Part shown: positions 1-9,728 of the stretch, in pieces
Layout of the letters: each line of letters opens with the position of its first letter
How positions within the stretch are numbered: the stretch's first letter is position 1
NCBI GenBank assembly: GCA_029262055.1
Contig: JAJDAD010000092.1
Span: 296,641-360,640 of the forward strand
Length of the DNA: 64,000 nucleotides
Origin: Candidatus Zhuqueibacterota bacterium
Lineage (GTDB): Bacteria > Zhuqueibacterota > Zhuqueibacteria > Oceanimicrobiales > Oceanimicrobiaceae
Reading direction: 5' to 3'
Translations under genes and position numbers: made by a program
The notes under the pieces: model-generated
What the model saw: only the letters and a program-made list of their open reading frames with translations
Database searches by the model: none
What the model was told of the DNA's origin: nothing

Positions 1-2
1 AT

Positions 3-455
3 GGCATCCGTGAGGCATTGGAGAACGGCATTTTGGCCGGGTATCCGGTGATAGATGTCAAGGTTGGCTTGGTTGATGGATCGTTTCATGATGTGGATTC
101 ATCGGAGATGGCGTTTAAGGTGGCTGGGTCCATGGCTATCAAGGAGGTTGTACGCAGAGCCGGGTTGGTACTCATGGAGCCGATAATGAACGTTGAGGTG
201 GTTGTCCCGGAGGAGTATTTGGGTGACGTTATGGGGGATTTGAATAGCCGGCGTAGTAAGATTGCTGGTGTCTTCCCGCGTAAGGATGCCCAGGTCGTGT
301 CGGCGGCTACACCATTAAGCGAAATGTTTGGATATGCTACGACATTACGTTCGTTGACTCAGGGACGTGCGATTTTTACTTTGCAATTCTCCAAGTATGA
401 AATTGCCCCCAAGTCGGTGTCCGAGCAAATTCTTGAAAAGCTAAGTGCTGCGTGA
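3..455 (+). CDS. fusA: Elongation factor G, C-terminal part (cut by window edge)
   Basis: EF-G is the GTPase that drives tRNA-mRNA translocation on the ribosome. Only the last 150 codons are present: the reading frame is open from base 3 and begins inside domain IV with the typical GIREALENG...GYPV segment, followed by domain V with the EPIM motif and the conserved GRA.F...F..Y tail. The G domain lies outside the window. An internal TTG at base 18 is not a real start. It heads the str-S10 block, with tuf following after 78 bases. Confidence is high because the C-terminal fold and the tuf neighbour agree. Confidence 0.96.
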   Translation, partial: GIREALENGILAGYPVIDVKVGLVDGSFHDVDSSEMAFKVAGSMAIKEVVRRAGLVLMEPIMNVEVVVPEEYLGDVMGDLNSRRSKIAGVFPRKDAQVVSAATPLSEMFGYATTLRSLTQGRAIFTLQFSKYEIAPKSVSEQILEKLSAA

Positions 456-533
456 GTATTTGGCTTTATTTTTTTAGACTAATACTGAACAGTTTTAGAA
501 ACAAGGCAATATTTTAACCCTGGAGGCAAGATC

Positions 534-1724
534 ATGGCGAAGGAGAAATTTGAGCGAACTAAGCCACATGTGAACATAGGGACTATCGGTCACGTGGATC
601 ATGGTAAGACCACGCTGACTTCAGCGATTACGATGGTTTTGAATAAAGGGGGTTTGGCAGATTATATGGAGTTCGACTCTATAGATAATGCGCCCGAGGA
701 AAAGGCGCGTGGGATAACCATCGCGACAGCTCATGTCGAGTACGAGACCGAGGCGCGTCACTATGCTCACGTTGATTGTCCTGGCCATGCCGATTATGTC
801 AAGAACATGATCACTGGTGCCGCTCAGATGGACGGTGCTATTCTTGTCGTCAGTGCCGCTGACGGACCGATGCCGCAGACGCGCGAACATATTCTTTTGG
901 CGAGGCAGGTTGGTGTGCCATTTATTGTTGTCTTCCTGAATAAGGTCGATATGGTCGACGATCCCGAGCTGCTCGAGTTGGTTGAGCTGGAGCTGCGCGA
1001 GCTGTTGAGCATGTACGAATTTCCTGGTGATGATATTCCCATTGTTAAGGGTAGCGCTCTAGAGGCTCTGGGCGGTCCTGATGATGCGGCTAAGGCTGCA
1101 CCGATTCTCGAGCTTATGAAAGCGGTCGATGACTACATTCCGACCCCTGAGCGGGATGTCGATAAGCCGTTCCTGATGCCTGTTGAGGATGTCTTTAGTA
1201 TAACTGGTCGTGGTACCGTCGGTACCGGCCGTGTCGAGCGCGGCAAGGTCTCGACCGGTGAAGAGATAGAGATTATCGGCCTGGGTTCAGATATGAAGAG
1301 TGTCGTTACCGGCGTCGAGATGTTCAGGAAATTGCTGGATTATGGCGAAGCCGGGGACAATGTCGGCCTGCTGCTTCGCGGTGTTGACAAAGACAAGCTC
1401 GAGCGCGGTATGGTGGTCGCCAAGCCTGGCTCTATTACACCACACACCAAATTCAATGCAGAAGTCTATGTTTTGAAGAAAGAAGAGGGTGGTCGTCACA
1501 CGCCTTTTTTTAACGGGTACCGTCCGCAGTTCTATTTTCGCACGACCGACGTAACCGGATTGTTGAGCCTGGGTGAGGGTGTTGAGATGGTAATGCCTGG
1601 TGATAATGTCAATGTGACGGTAGAGTTGATCGCTCCCATTGCGATGGAGGAAGGATTGCGCTTCGCCATTCGTGAGGGTGGTCGAACTGTTGGCGCCGGT
1701 GTTGTAACGAAAATTCTCGCGTAA
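534..1724 (+). CDS. tuf: Elongation factor Tu
   Basis: EF-Tu is the cytosolic GTPase that brings aminoacyl-tRNA to the ribosomal A site. The 396 residues match the family length. The P-loop GHVDHGKT is at residues 19-26, DCPGHADY near residue 80 and NKVD near residue 135, followed by the two beta-barrel domains. A GGAGG ribosome binding site at 522-526 sits seven bases before the ATG. It lies between fusA and rpsJ, the usual str to S10 junction. Only one tuf copy is seen here; a second copy elsewhere cannot be excluded. Confidence 0.99.
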   Translation: MAKEKFERTKPHVNIGTIGHVDHGKTTLTSAITMVLNKGGLADYMEFDSIDNAPEEKARGITIATAHVEYETEARHYAHVDCPGHADYVKNMITGAAQMDGAILVVSAADGPMPQTREHILLARQVGVPFIVVFLNKVDMVDDPELLELVELELRELLSMYEFPGDDIPIVKGSALEALGGPDDAAKAAPILELMKAVDDYIPTPERDVDKPFLMPVEDVFSITGRGTVGTGRVERGKVSTGEEIEIIGLGSDMKSVVTGVEMFRKLLDYGEAGDNVGLLLRGVDKDKLERGMVVAKPGSITPHTKFNAEVYVLKKEEGGRHTPFFNGYRPQFYFRTTDVTGLLSLGEGVEMVMPGDNVNVTVELIAPIAMEEGLRFAIREGGRTVGAGVVTKILA

Positions 1725-1775
1725 CGAAGCCGCGTCAAACCAAATTTGTTAAACTCAAAACGGAGTAGATGAACG

Positions 1776-2084
1776 TTGGTTGGTCAAAGCATTAGGATAA
1801 AACTGAAAGCCTACGATCATAGGCTGATAGACAAATCCACTGATAAGATTATTCGAACCGCGAAGGCTACCGGGGCTGCAATATCTGGCCCCATTCCGTT
1901 GCCGACGAAGCGTTCATTATACACCGTTTTACGTTCACCGCATGTTGATAAGAAGTCTCGCGAGCAATTCGAAACGCGAATCCACAAAAGACTGATTGAT
2001 ATTCTGAATTCGACGCCGAAGACGGTTGACGCACTTATGAAGTTAGAATTGCCCGCCGGTGTAGACGTTGAAATTAAGGTGTAA
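1776..2084 (+). CDS. rpsJ: Ribosomal protein S10 / NusJ
   Basis: S10 is a 30S head protein that also acts as NusE in transcription antitermination. The 102 residues carry the family signature ([10 protein letters not shown] at the N-terminus, GP.PLPT and [13 protein letters not shown] in the middle). The start is TTG, ten bases after a GGAG at 1762-1765. The nearby ATG at 1769 is in another frame. It is the first gene of the S10 segment, 51 bases after tuf. Confidence 0.98.
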   Translation: MVGQSIRIKLKAYDHRLIDKSTDKIIRTAKATGAAISGPIPLPTKRSLYTVLRSPHVDKKSREQFETRIHKRLIDILNSTPKTVDALMKLELPAGVDVEIKV

Positions 2085-2093
2085 AAGTTAAAC

Positions 2094-2714
2094 ATGTCTG
2101 GAATTATAGGTAGAAAAGTTGGTATCACTCGCGTTTTCGGCGACGACGGCAGGTCCACGACCGTGACTGTGGTCGAGGCGGGTCCGTGCACAGTGAGTCA
2201 AATCAAAACCCGTGAAAAGGATGGCTATTCGGCTATTCAGTTGGGGTTTGAGTCAAAGAGGGAAAAGAACGCGATCAAGCCAGAGGTTGCACATTTCAAG
2301 AAGGCCGGTGTTGGCCCGAAGCGTATCGTGCGCGAGTTCCGGTGTTTTCCGGAGGACGCAGAGTTGTCCCTTGGCGATGAGATTAAGGTCGATTCGTTTG
2401 TCGAAGGCGACCGGATCACCGTTGCGGGTTGGGCCAAGGGCAAAGGTTTTCAGGGTGTGATGCGTCGGCATGGATTCGGCGGCGGACCTAAGACTCACGG
2501 TCAGAGTGATCGACCCAGGTCTCCGGGTTCCATCGGCCAGGCCTCATATCCGGCCCGCGTGTTCAAGGGTTTGCGTATGGCGGGTAGAACCGGTGGGCAG
2601 AAGGTCACATTGAAGCACCGTAAAATTGTTCAGATTATCCCAGAGAAGAATCTGATTCTGATCGAGGGGACCGTTCCTGGTTCGAAATCTGGTTTGCTAA
2701 TTATTCAGAAATAG
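2094..2714 (+). CDS. rplC: Ribosomal protein L3
   Basis: L3 is an early-assembly 50S protein whose loop reaches the peptidyl transferase centre. The 206-residue protein shows the glycine-rich central loop [21 protein letters not shown] (about residues 122-142), the usual site for the modified Gln, and the MAGR.GG..VT motif near the C-terminus. It begins nine bases after rpsJ and precedes rplD, in standard S10-operon order. Confidence 0.98.
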   Translation: MSGIIGRKVGITRVFGDDGRSTTVTVVEAGPCTVSQIKTREKDGYSAIQLGFESKREKNAIKPEVAHFKKAGVGPKRIVREFRCFPEDAELSLGDEIKVDSFVEGDRITVAGWAKGKGFQGVMRRHGFGGGPKTHGQSDRPRSPGSIGQASYPARVFKGLRMAGRTGGQKVTLKHRKIVQIIPEKNLILIEGTVPGSKSGLLIIQK

Positions 2715-2727
2715 CTTTTGGTGAAGC

Positions 2728-3357
2728 ATGGAATTGGAAGTCGTCAAGACTGACGGAACTCCTTCGGGAGCTAAGATAAAACTGCCTAAGCATGTGTTTG
2801 GTATTGAGCCAAACGAGCATGCGGTCTATTTGGCAGTGAAAGCACAGAATGCAAACAGCCGGCAGGGAACCGCCGCCAGCAAAACCAGAAGTATGGTAAG
2901 TGGCGGTGGTCGGAAACCCTGGAAGCAAAAAGGCCGGGGTGCAGCCAGGGCAGGAACGACACGTTCGCCTCTGTGGGTTGGCGGCGGTCGCGTGTTTGGA
3001 CCGCAGACTCGGGACTACTCGCAGCGGCTGTCAAGGAAAGTGAAGGCGCTGGCACGTGCTTCCGTTTTTTCCGACAAGGCCGCTCAAAAGAAAATCACTA
3101 TTGTGGAAGATTTTCAGGTTAGCGATGCCCGGACCAGGGAGGTGTTTAAGATTCTCAAGTCCCTGGGCATGGACAGCGGGAAAACGTTGCTGCTTGTGTC
3201 GGAGCACGATGCTGCGTTGGTTCGTGCCGGCAGAAATCTACCTAAACTACAAATCAGAGTAGCAGTGTCGGAATCTACCTATGATTTGCTCGATTGTGAG
3301 AATCTGGTGATTCAAAAGAGCGCTGTGGAGAAAATCGGAGGAGCGTTCAAGAAATGA
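2728..3357 (+). CDS. rplD: Ribosomal protein L4
   Basis: L4 is a 50S exit-tunnel protein; in enterobacteria it also represses its own operon. The 209 residues include the extended-loop signature G.GRKPWKQKGRG..R.G..RSP.W.GGG..FGP near residues 55-90, which lines the tunnel. Its stop overlaps the rplW start by four bases (ATGA), so the two are probably translationally coupled. No enterobacterial-type leader attenuator could be recognised upstream of rpsJ. Confidence 0.98.
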   Translation: MELEVVKTDGTPSGAKIKLPKHVFGIEPNEHAVYLAVKAQNANSRQGTAASKTRSMVSGGGRKPWKQKGRGAARAGTTRSPLWVGGGRVFGPQTRDYSQRLSRKVKALARASVFSDKAAQKKITIVEDFQVSDARTREVFKILKSLGMDSGKTLLLVSEHDAALVRAGRNLPKLQIRVAVSESTYDLLDCENLVIQKSAVEKIGGAFKK

Positions 3358-3662
3358 AAGACACTCATTCGATCCTTGTGAAACCAATCCTCACTGAAAA
3401 GATGTTGCTGATGCAGGAAGACAAGAGCAAGTATGCTTTTGAGGTCGCCAGCACGGCCAACAAGATTGAAATAAAGAAAGCTGTCGAGGTCAAGTTTGAT
3501 GTTGTCGTTCAGAATGTGCACACTGCCGTAGTTAAGGGTAAAGCGAAGCGGATGAATACTAAGAAAGGACTTACCCGCGGCCGCAGGTCGGATTGGAAGA
3601 AAGCGATTATCACGCTGGCCGAGGGACACTCAATCGACTTTTTTGGCGAAAATCAGGGCTAA
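3354..3662 (+). CDS. rplW: Ribosomal protein L23
   Basis: L23 sits at the peptide exit and docks trigger factor and SRP. The 102-residue protein has the conserved ILVKPILTEK start and the EIKKAVE.KF.V.V..V.T block, with the basic G..KR....G...DWKKA.V.L segment after it. An ATGA overlap couples it to rplD, and seven bases separate it from rplB. Confidence 0.97.
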   Translation: MKDTHSILVKPILTEKMLLMQEDKSKYAFEVASTANKIEIKKAVEVKFDVVVQNVHTAVVKGKAKRMNTKKGLTRGRRSDWKKAIITLAEGHSIDFFGENQG

Positions 3663-3669
3663 GTAAGAA

Positions 3670-4497
3670 ATGGGAATCAAGACTTTTAAACCAAGAACGC
3701 CGAGCCTGCGACATACCTCAGTACTGACTTTTGAGGAGATCACTAAGGTCGGACCCGAAAAGTCCCTTTTGACTCCGTTAAAGAGGTCGGGAGGACGCAA
3801 CAACCATGGGCACATCACATTGCGATTTCGTGGTGGCGGCCATAAACGTACTTATCGGATTGTGGACTTCAGGCGAAACAAGGATGGTATTCCGGCTAAG
3901 GTCGCCACAGTTGAATATGATCCCAACCGCTCCTCCAATATCGCGCTGCTGCATTACAAGGACGGTGAGAAACGCTATATCATTGCTCCGCTGGGCCTGA
4001 AAGTGGGGGACGTTCTTTCCTCCGGCCCGGAAGCTGAGATCCGCGTGGGAAATGCGATGCCTGTTAGCCGTATTCCACTTGGAACGCTGGTGCACAATAT
4101 CGAATTGGTGCCCAATAAGGGTGGGCAGATAGCGCGTGGCGCCGGTACGTATGCTCAACTGGTTGCGAAAGAAGGTGGCAATGCACAATTAAAGTTGCCG
4201 TCCGGTGAAGTTCGGGTTGTGCGCGCGGAATGCCGCGCCACAATTGGCCAGGTTGGCAACGTTGACCATGAGAATGTCGATATCGGCAAGGCTGGTCGCA
4301 GCCGCTGGAAGGGTCGCAGGCCGCACGTACGTGGTGTGGTGATGAACCCGGTTGACCACCCAATGGGTGGCGGCGAAGGCAGAAGTTCCGGAGGAAGGCA
4401 CCCTTGTTCGCCATGGGGTAAACCTGCGAAGGGTGGGAAGACACGGCGCAAAAAGAAGTCGGATGATTATATCGTAACCAAGAGAAAGCGAAAGTAA
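3670..4497 (+). CDS. rplB: Ribosomal protein L2
   Basis: L2 is a core 50S protein needed for subunit association and peptidyl transfer. The 275 residues are full length. The C-terminal signature [17 protein letters not shown] is complete, including the histidine linked to catalysis, and is followed by the basic PWGKP..G.KTR tail. It stands between rplW and rpsS with short gaps. Confidence 0.99.
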   Translation: MGIKTFKPRTPSLRHTSVLTFEEITKVGPEKSLLTPLKRSGGRNNHGHITLRFRGGGHKRTYRIVDFRRNKDGIPAKVATVEYDPNRSSNIALLHYKDGEKRYIIAPLGLKVGDVLSSGPEAEIRVGNAMPVSRIPLGTLVHNIELVPNKGGQIARGAGTYAQLVAKEGGNAQLKLPSGEVRVVRAECRATIGQVGNVDHENVDIGKAGRSRWKGRRPHVRGVVMNPVDHPMGGGEGRSSGGRHPCSPWGKPAKGGKTRRKKKSDDYIVTKRKRK

Positions 4498-4509
4498 CAG
4501 GAACTCATC

Positions 4510-4797
4510 ATGCCACGTTCAGTGAAAAAAGGCCCTTACGTCGATGAGACACTTCTGAAGCGTATTCAGGGATTAAACGATTCTAATCAGAAGCGCGTGC
4601 TGAAGACTTGGGCGCGGCGTTCGACCATTACTCCTGAGTTTGTCGGACACACATTGGCCATTCACAATGGCAATAAGTTTATACCGGTATTCATTTCTGA
4701 AAACATGGTCGGTCACAAGCTGGGGGAGTTTTCTCCTACGCGAACATTTCGCGGGCATGGTGGTAAGGCCGCCGAAAAATCTGGCCGGCCAAGGTAG
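4510..4797 (+). CDS. rpsS: Ribosomal protein S19
   Basis: S19 is a 30S head protein forming a dimer with S13. The 95-residue protein opens with the diagnostic [12 protein letters not shown] and contains RRSTI.PEFVGHT...[19 protein letters not shown] and the C-terminal GHGGK. It lies 12 bases after rplB and 26 before rplV. Confidence 0.98.
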   Translation: MPRSVKKGPYVDETLLKRIQGLNDSNQKRVLKTWARRSTITPEFVGHTLAIHNGNKFIPVFISENMVGHKLGEFSPTRTFRGHGGKAAEKSGRPR

Positions 4798-4823
4798 CAG
4801 GCGGAAGGATAAGTTAGAGAATT

Positions 4824-5180
4824 ATGGAAGCTAGAGCTGTTGCTAAATATGTTAGAATGTCTCCGCGAAAAGCAAGGCAGGTCATTGATCTGGTTCGCGG
4901 TGAGTCTGTTGGTCGTGCGTTGAATATTCTTCACTTCACCCGCAAGGCCGCCTGTTTGCCGATCGAAAAAACCCTGCGGTCTGCCGTTGCCAACATACTT
5001 AACAACGAAGAGACCTCTAAGGTGGACCCCGAGGAGTTGTTTGTCAAAGAGGCGTTTGTTGATATGGGTTTTAGTTTTCGAAGGTTCAGAGCCGCTTCTA
5101 TGGGACGGTCGATGAGCATGAAGCGACCTACTTGTCATATAACGATAGTTGTTGCCGCCAAGAAAACGGCGGCCAATTAG
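4824..5180 (+). CDS. rplV: Ribosomal protein L22
   Basis: L22 lines the exit tunnel near L4. The 118 residues show A.AKYVRMSPRKARQV.DLVRG at the N-terminus and the C-terminal hairpin region RRFRAASMGRS...KRP.CHI.. that reaches into the tunnel. The rpsC frame is open backwards into this gene, but the true rpsC start lies downstream of the rplV stop. Confidence 0.98.
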   Translation: MEARAVAKYVRMSPRKARQVIDLVRGESVGRALNILHFTRKAACLPIEKTLRSAVANILNNEETSKVDPEELFVKEAFVDMGFSFRRFRAASMGRSMSMKRPTCHITIVVAAKKTAAN

Positions 5181-5197
5181 TTAAGTCGGAGGTATTC

Positions 5198-5827
5198 TTG
5201 GGACAGAAAACACACCCGGTTGGGTTTAGGCTCGGCATAATCAAGGATTGGCAGTCGAATTGGTTCGACGAACGCACGTTTTCGTCAAAGCTGAGTGAAG
5301 ATCTTATGCTGCGACGTTATGTCAGGCGGCGCCTGCAAAACGCTGCTATCTCATTGATTCAGATCGACAGAACACCGCAACGTATCACATTGACCATTCA
5401 CACAGCCCGACCCGGAATTGTCATCGGTAGGAAAGGCGCTGAAGTAGATAAGCTCAAGGAAGAGTTGCAGAGGCTTTCCTCGAAAGATGTTCAACTGAAT
5501 ATCAACGAAGTTAAGAAGCCTGAACTGGATGCTTACCTCGTCGGTGAGAGCATCGCCAATCAATTGTCGTCAAAAGTTCCATTTCGCAGAGTGATGAAAA
5601 AAGCAGTCATGAACAGTATGCGTATGGGAGCTGAGGGTGTTAAAGTCGCATGCGCCGGCAGGCTTGGCGGCGCGGAGATGGCCAGGCGAGAGGCGTACAA
5701 AGATGGGCGTATACCATTGCATACACTCAGGGCAGACATTGACTATGCCAGCATTACCGCGAAAACTCCATATGGTTGCATAGGTGTCAAGGTGTGGATT
5801 TTCAAAGGCGAAGTCATTGGTAATTAG
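5198..5827 (+). CDS. rpsC: Ribosomal protein S3
   Basis: S3 forms part of the mRNA entry channel and its helicase. The frame is open back to 5132, but the protein should begin at the TTG at 5198, giving MGQKTHPVGFRLGI, the family N-terminus, five bases after GGAGG at 5188-5192. This gives 209 residues, the usual length. The KH domain (IVIGRKGAEVD) and the C-terminal signature (GRLGGAEMAR.E....G..PLHTLRADIDY) are intact. It is followed by rplP after 12 bases. Confidence 0.97.
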   Translation: MGQKTHPVGFRLGIIKDWQSNWFDERTFSSKLSEDLMLRRYVRRRLQNAAISLIQIDRTPQRITLTIHTARPGIVIGRKGAEVDKLKEELQRLSSKDVQLNINEVKKPELDAYLVGESIANQLSSKVPFRRVMKKAVMNSMRMGAEGVKVACAGRLGGAEMARREAYKDGRIPLHTLRADIDYASITAKTPYGCIGVKVWIFKGEVIGN

Positions 5828-5839
5828 GGAGAAGCCATC

Positions 5840-6259
5840 ATGTTAATGCCCAAGAGGGTTAAGTATCGAAAAGTTCAGCGTGGTCATATGCGGGGGAAGG
5901 CCAATAGAGGTTCCAAGGTGTCGTTCGGTCAGTATGGACTGAAAGCCTTGTCCCCGGCGTGGGTGACATCACGACAAATCGAAGCTGCTCGTATCGCCAT
6001 AACGCGCTATATCAAAAGGGGTGGTAAGGTCTGGATTCGGATTTTTCCCAGTAAGCCGGTGACTCAGAAACCTGCTGAGACCAGAATGGGCAAGGGCAAA
6101 GGTTCCCCTGAGTTTTGGGTAGCCGTGGTGAAGCCCGGGCGTGTATTATTCGAGCTCAGCGGTGTTGATGAGGAAATAGCAAAAGAGGCGCTTCGGTTGG
6201 GAGCACACAAGCTGCCAGTCAAAACCAAGTTTGTTAGTCAAAGTGACTTTGGTGAGTAA
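5840..6259 (+). CDS. rplP: Ribosomal protein L16
   Basis: L16 organises the A-site tRNA elbow region of the 50S. The 139-residue protein starts [11 protein letters not shown] and carries GRV.FE..GV..E.A.EA.R....KLP.KTKFV at its C-terminus. The segment [17 protein letters not shown] with its GKG turn is typical of the bacterial and mitochondrial family. It lies 12 bases after rpsC and three before rpmC. Confidence 0.98.
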   Translation: MLMPKRVKYRKVQRGHMRGKANRGSKVSFGQYGLKALSPAWVTSRQIEAARIAITRYIKRGGKVWIRIFPSKPVTQKPAETRMGKGKGSPEFWVAVVKPGRVLFELSGVDEEIAKEALRLGAHKLPVKTKFVSQSDFGE

Positions 6260-6262
6260 ACC

Positions 6263-6493
6263 ATGAGAATGCAAGAATTGAATGACTTGACTCAGGATGA
6301 GATTAAGTTGCAGTTAGACGATGCCAAGGAAGAGATGTACAACCTGAGGTTTCAGCACGCGATGCACCAACTGGACAATCCGCTCCTGGTTCGCGATGCA
6401 AGAAGGAAGATTGCGCGCTTGAGAACGATTCTTCATGAGTACGACCTTGGTATACGGTCCGACAAGAAGGCCACAGTAGAGAACGCCAAATAA
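6263..6493 (+). CDS. rpmC: Ribosomal protein L29
   Basis: L29 is a small coiled-coil 50S protein next to L23 at the tunnel exit. The 76 residues show the family pattern MRMQEL.DLT..E....L.....E..NLRFQ.A..QL.NP...R..RR.IAR..T. A second ATG two codons in is an equally possible start. The C-terminal extension after the helical hairpin is short and lysine-rich. Confidence 0.96.
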   Translation: MRMQELNDLTQDEIKLQLDDAKEEMYNLRFQHAMHQLDNPLLVRDARRKIARLRTILHEYDLGIRSDKKATVENAK

Positions 6494-6506
6494 TTTGAGA
6501 TATCTA

Positions 6507-6761
6507 ATGGAAAGAAATACTAGAAAAAGCAAGGTTGGCCTTGTAGTTTCAAACAAGATGGACAAAAGCATAGTCGTTACCGTAGAACGAATGGTGCGGC
6601 ACCCTTTATATGGTAAGTTCTTCAAAAAGACTTCTAAGTTCATGGCACATGATGCTGACAACCAATGTCAGGTCGGCGACCGAGTGAAGATCATGGAGAC
6701 CAGGCCCATGAGCCGGCTAAAACGCTGGCGTTTGGTCGAAGTGGTCGAGAAAGCGAAGTAA
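6507..6761 (+). CDS. rpsQ: Ribosomal protein S17
   Basis: S17 is a primary 16S-binding OB-fold protein. Starting at the ATG gives 84 residues beginning [21 protein letters not shown], with the family signature VER.V.HPLYGK...K..K..AHD..N.C.VGD.V.I.E.RP.S..K.WR. An in-frame TTG at 6495 would add four residues that the family lacks. It lies 13 bases after rpmC. Confidence 0.96.
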   Translation: MERNTRKSKVGLVVSNKMDKSIVVTVERMVRHPLYGKFFKKTSKFMAHDADNQCQVGDRVKIMETRPMSRLKRWRLVEVVEKAK

Positions 6762-6789
6762 GCACCCACGGCGAGAAGCGAGGAATAGA

Positions 6790-7158
6790 ATGATTCAGCA
6801 GTATAGTAGATTAAATGTGGCCGACAATACAGGCGCAAAAAAAGTAATGTGCATTCTGGTGCTTGGCGGCACCAAGCGCAAATATGCTCATGTGGGTGAC
6901 ATGATAAAGGTTTCCGTGAAGTCGGCGATTCCCGGTAGCGCTGTGAAGAAAGGTGAAGTCAGCACTGCGGTGGTCGTTCGTACCAAGAAGGAAATCCGAC
7001 GCAAAGATGGGTCTTATATTCGTTTCGATGAAAACGCTGCAGTACTGATCAACGAGCAGAACGAACCGCGCGGGACCCGTATTTTTGGACCGGTTGCGCG
7101 TGAGCTGCGAGAAAAACAATTCATGAAAATCGTGTCCCTGGCCCCGGAAGTACTGTAG
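6790..7158 (+). CDS. rplN: Ribosomal protein L14
   Basis: L14 is a 50S interface protein contacting 16S helix 14 and the silencing factor RsfS. The 122 residues are canonical: [21 protein letters not shown] at the N-terminus and F.ENA.V.I....[16 protein letters not shown] near the C-terminus. It starts the spc-type segment after rpsQ. Confidence 0.98.
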   Translation: MIQQYSRLNVADNTGAKKVMCILVLGGTKRKYAHVGDMIKVSVKSAIPGSAVKKGEVSTAVVVRTKKEIRRKDGSYIRFDENAAVLINEQNEPRGTRIFGPVARELREKQFMKIVSLAPEVL

Positions 7159-7187
7159 GCGGCTGGCGGCATTATTCGGAGAGTAGG

Positions 7188-7523
7188 ATGCGTGTTAAGA
7201 AAAATGACCAGGTGTTGGTCCTGAGCGGTGAGTACAAAGGTAAACAAGGAAAGATCCTGAAGGTCTTCCCGGAGCGACAACGTGTTATTGTCGAAGGGGT
7301 CAATTTTGTCAGCAGGCACATGCGGCCCTCACAAACGATGCCGCAAGGTGGGATCGTTAAAAAGGAAGCGCCTATCCACGTGTCTAATGTAATGGTCATT
7401 GACCCCAAAACCAATGCTCCGACTCGTATCCGTTACGGCTTTTTGGACAACAATGAGAAGATGTCGCACCGGAAAGTTCGCTACTCAAAAAAGAGCGGCG
7501 AAATAATTCCGGATCAATCGTAA
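7188..7523 (+). CDS. rplX: Ribosomal protein L24
   Basis: L24 is an assembly-initiator 50S protein. The KOW motif ([20 protein letters not shown]) occupies roughly residues 4-23 and is followed by [30 protein letters not shown]. The 111 residues are within the family range. It sits between rplN and rplE. Confidence 0.97.
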   Translation: MRVKKNDQVLVLSGEYKGKQGKILKVFPERQRVIVEGVNFVSRHMRPSQTMPQGGIVKKEAPIHVSNVMVIDPKTNAPTRIRYGFLDNNEKMSHRKVRYSKKSGEIIPDQS

Positions 7524-7548
7524 TAGAAACTGAATCCGCAAGGTAGAG

Positions 7549-8112
7549 ATGGCTGAGTATACACCAAGACTGGTCTCCGAGTATACGGAGAATATCGTAC
7601 CCGAAATGATGAAGAAATTTGGGTACAAGAGCATCATGCAAGTCCCCAAAGTAGAGAAAATAATCTTAAACATGGGGTGCGGTGATGCGATTCAGGATTC
7701 CAAAGTGCTGGAGCGTGCCATCGAAGATCTGCAGGCAGTGTGTGGGCAGAAGGTGGTCGTCACCAAAGCAAAGAAAGCAATTTCAAACTTCAAGCTCAGG
7801 GCCGGCTATAAGGTAGGCTGCAAGGTGAGTTTGCGCAGGTGGCGGATGTATGAGTTTCTGGATCGACTCATCAATATAGACATTCCCAGAATCAGAGATT
7901 TTCGTGGTCTTTCCGACCGGTCTTTTGATGGCAGAGGCAACTATTCTCTGGGAATAAAGGAGCAAATAATTTTTCCTGAAATCGATTATGACAAGATCGA
8001 CCGTATCCGGGGACTTGATATTAGTATCGTGACGACTTCCAAAACAGATGAAGAGGCAATGGCGTTGCTATCCGGGTTCGGGATGCCCTTTAAGAAGAAC
8101 AACCAGAATTGA
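7549..8112 (+). CDS. rplE: Ribosomal protein L5
   Basis: L5 is part of the 5S rRNA complex of the 50S central protuberance. The 187-residue protein has the signature P.V.KI.LNMG.G.A..D.K.LE.A...L....GQK.V.T.AKKAI..FK.R.G and the later DF.GL...[16 protein letters not shown]. It is full length and correctly placed before the zinc-type rpsN. Confidence 0.98.
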   Translation: MAEYTPRLVSEYTENIVPEMMKKFGYKSIMQVPKVEKIILNMGCGDAIQDSKVLERAIEDLQAVCGQKVVVTKAKKAISNFKLRAGYKVGCKVSLRRWRMYEFLDRLINIDIPRIRDFRGLSDRSFDGRGNYSLGIKEQIIFPEIDYDKIDRIRGLDISIVTTSKTDEEAMALLSGFGMPFKKNNQN

Positions 8113-8133
8113 TGTAAAAGACGAGGGATCATT

Positions 8134-8319
8134 TTGGCAAAGAAATCACTAATTGCAAAGCAGAAGCGGACCCCGAAATTTGCGGTACGCAATTACAGTA
8201 GATGTTCCAAATGTGGCAGGCCCAGAGCGTACTTGCGCAAGTTTGGACTCTGTAGAATCTGTTTCAGAGAACTTGCCCTGGCGGGTAAGGTTCCTGGTGT
8301 CGTTAAGGCTAGCTGGTAG
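8134..8319 (+). CDS. rpsN: Ribosomal protein S14, zinc-binding type
   Basis: S14 is a late-assembly 30S head protein. This is the short (61-residue) zinc-ribbon form, with C24-x2-C27 and C40-x2-C43, rather than the roughly 100-residue zinc-free form. The C-terminal half ([26 protein letters not shown]) is the universal S14 signature. The start is TTG, preceded by a GAGGGA at 8124-8129. A zinc-free paralogue elsewhere cannot be excluded. Confidence 0.97.
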   Translation: MAKKSLIAKQKRTPKFAVRNYSRCSKCGRPRAYLRKFGLCRICFRELALAGKVPGVVKASW

Positions 8320-8335
8320 AAAAGGATTTAAAATT

Positions 8336-8734
8336 ATGTGCATGACAGATCCGATTGCTGATTATTTGACAAGAATAAGAAACGCCTGCCAGGCAGGCCA
8401 CCGCAAGGTGGACATACCTTCGTCTAACTTTAAGCGAAGTATGACCAGAATCTTGCGTGAATACGGTTACATCAAAGATTATCTGCTGATCGACAACAAG
8501 AGAGATGGGATAATCCGCATATATTTAAAATATGGAACGGATGGGGAAAGCGTCATAGCGGGCCTGCGGAAAATCAGTACGCCTGGGTTGAGAAAGTATG
8601 TCGGGAATAAAGACCTCCCGCGGGTATTTAACAACCTGGGTATGGCGATCCTGTCGACGCCCAAGGGCGTTATTTCGGACCGGGATGCAAGGAAACTTAA
8701 CGTCGGTGGCGAAGTTATTTGCCACGTATGGTAA
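8336..8734 (+). CDS. rpsH: Ribosomal protein S8
   Basis: S8 is a primary 16S-binding protein and, in enterobacteria, the translational repressor of the spc operon. The frame is open back to 8153 inside rpsN, but MCMTDPIADYLTRIRNA at 8336 fits the family, with an AAGG about ten bases before it. The C-terminal signature (GLG.AI.STPKGV.SDR.AR...GGE..C..W) is complete. Length from this start is 132 residues. The ATG at 8342 is a possible alternative. Confidence 0.96.
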   Translation: MCMTDPIADYLTRIRNACQAGHRKVDIPSSNFKRSMTRILREYGYIKDYLLIDNKRDGIIRIYLKYGTDGESVIAGLRKISTPGLRKYVGNKDLPRVFNNLGMAILSTPKGVISDRDARKLNVGGEVICHVW

Positions 8735-8756
8735 TTCTAACATTTTGAGGTGTTGA

Positions 8757-9293
8757 GTGTCTCGAGTCGGTAAAAATCCCATTAGCGTTCCATCCGGTGT
8801 CGACGTCCAAATCAAGGACTACACCATTACTGTGAAGGGACCGAAAGGCGAGCTTTCGCTTGAATTTGAGCCTGATATTGATGTCCAGGTGAAGGACGGG
8901 AAGATTCAGGTGTCACGTCCTAATGACAGTAAAAGATTTCGTTCTTTACACGGGTTGTATCGCTCCCTGGTGGCCAACATGGTCAAGGGGGTGACTGATG
9001 CTTTTGAAAAGAAACTTGAGATTATCGGAGTCGGCTATAAAGGTGAGATGAAGAATAACCGGCTTAATCTGCAGTTGGGTTATTCACATGCAATCGTTTT
9101 TGTGCCGCCAGAGGGTATCGAAATCAAGGCGGAGGGGCCGACCAATTTGACGATCTCCGGTATCAGTAAGGAGTTGGTAGGACAGGTTGCTGCCAAGATT
9201 CGGTCCTTTAGGCCGCCCGAGCCATACAAAGGCAAGGGGATCAAGTATTCCGATGAACAAGTCCGGCGCAAGGCCGGGAAGACGGCAGCTTAA
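8757..9293 (+). CDS. rplF: Ribosomal protein L6
   Basis: L6 is a two-domain 50S protein beside the factor-binding stalk base. The 178 residues begin SRVGK.PI.VP.GV and end with the signature PEPYKGKGIKY.DE.VRRKAGKTA. The start codon is GTG with a weak upstream GAGG. It lies between rpsH and rplR as in most bacteria. Confidence 0.98.
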   Translation: MSRVGKNPISVPSGVDVQIKDYTITVKGPKGELSLEFEPDIDVQVKDGKIQVSRPNDSKRFRSLHGLYRSLVANMVKGVTDAFEKKLEIIGVGYKGEMKNNRLNLQLGYSHAIVFVPPEGIEIKAEGPTNLTISGISKELVGQVAAKIRSFRPPEPYKGKGIKYSDEQVRRKAGKTAA

Positions 9294-9318
9294 TTCAATT
9301 AATTAGACGGTTAAGGTA

Positions 9319-9693
9319 ATGGCACAAGCTCAACCGGTTCGTACCAGAAAACGGACCCAGAAACGAAAGAGAATTCGGAAAAAAATTTTCGGCACCACGG
9401 CAAGGCCTCGCCTAGCGGTTTTCCGCAGTGCAAACAACATCTATGCTCAACTAGTTGACGATTCCAAGAGTGTATCTCTCGGAGGTGTTTCAACGTTGAG
9501 TCCGGGTTTGGCATCAGAAGTCAAGAAAGCAAAAACCAAGACGGATGCCGCCAAAATTGTGGGCAAGGCGATTGCGTCGAAAGCCAAGGAGCTTAAGATT
9601 GAATCTGTTGTATTTGATCGCGGCGGTTACTTGTATCATGGCCGCGTTCAGGCGGTTGCAGATGCTGCGCGCGAAAATGGTCTTAAGTTCTAA
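9319..9693 (+). CDS. rplR: Ribosomal protein L18
   Basis: L18 is a 5S rRNA-binding 50S protein. The 124-residue sequence has the basic N-terminus, then RPRLAVFRS..NIYAQ..DD, and the C-terminal VFDRGGY.YHGRV.A.ADAARE.GL.F, diagnostic for the family. ATG start, 25 bases after rplF. Confidence 0.98.
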   Translation: MAQAQPVRTRKRTQKRKRIRKKIFGTTARPRLAVFRSANNIYAQLVDDSKSVSLGGVSTLSPGLASEVKKAKTKTDAAKIVGKAIASKAKELKIESVVFDRGGYLYHGRVQAVADAARENGLKF

Positions 9694-9728
9694 GTCGAAC
9701 TACACTATAAGCAAAGCGGGAGTCAGAG

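Noticed and set aside
5132..5197. Upstream extension of the rpsC frame into rplV
   Set aside because: The family N-terminus MGQKTHPVG starts at the TTG at 5198 with a proper GGAGG; the extra 22 residues have no counterpart.
8153..8335. Upstream extension of the rpsH frame across rpsN
   Set aside because: It is a shadow of rpsN in another frame; S8 begins MCMTDPIADYL at 8336.
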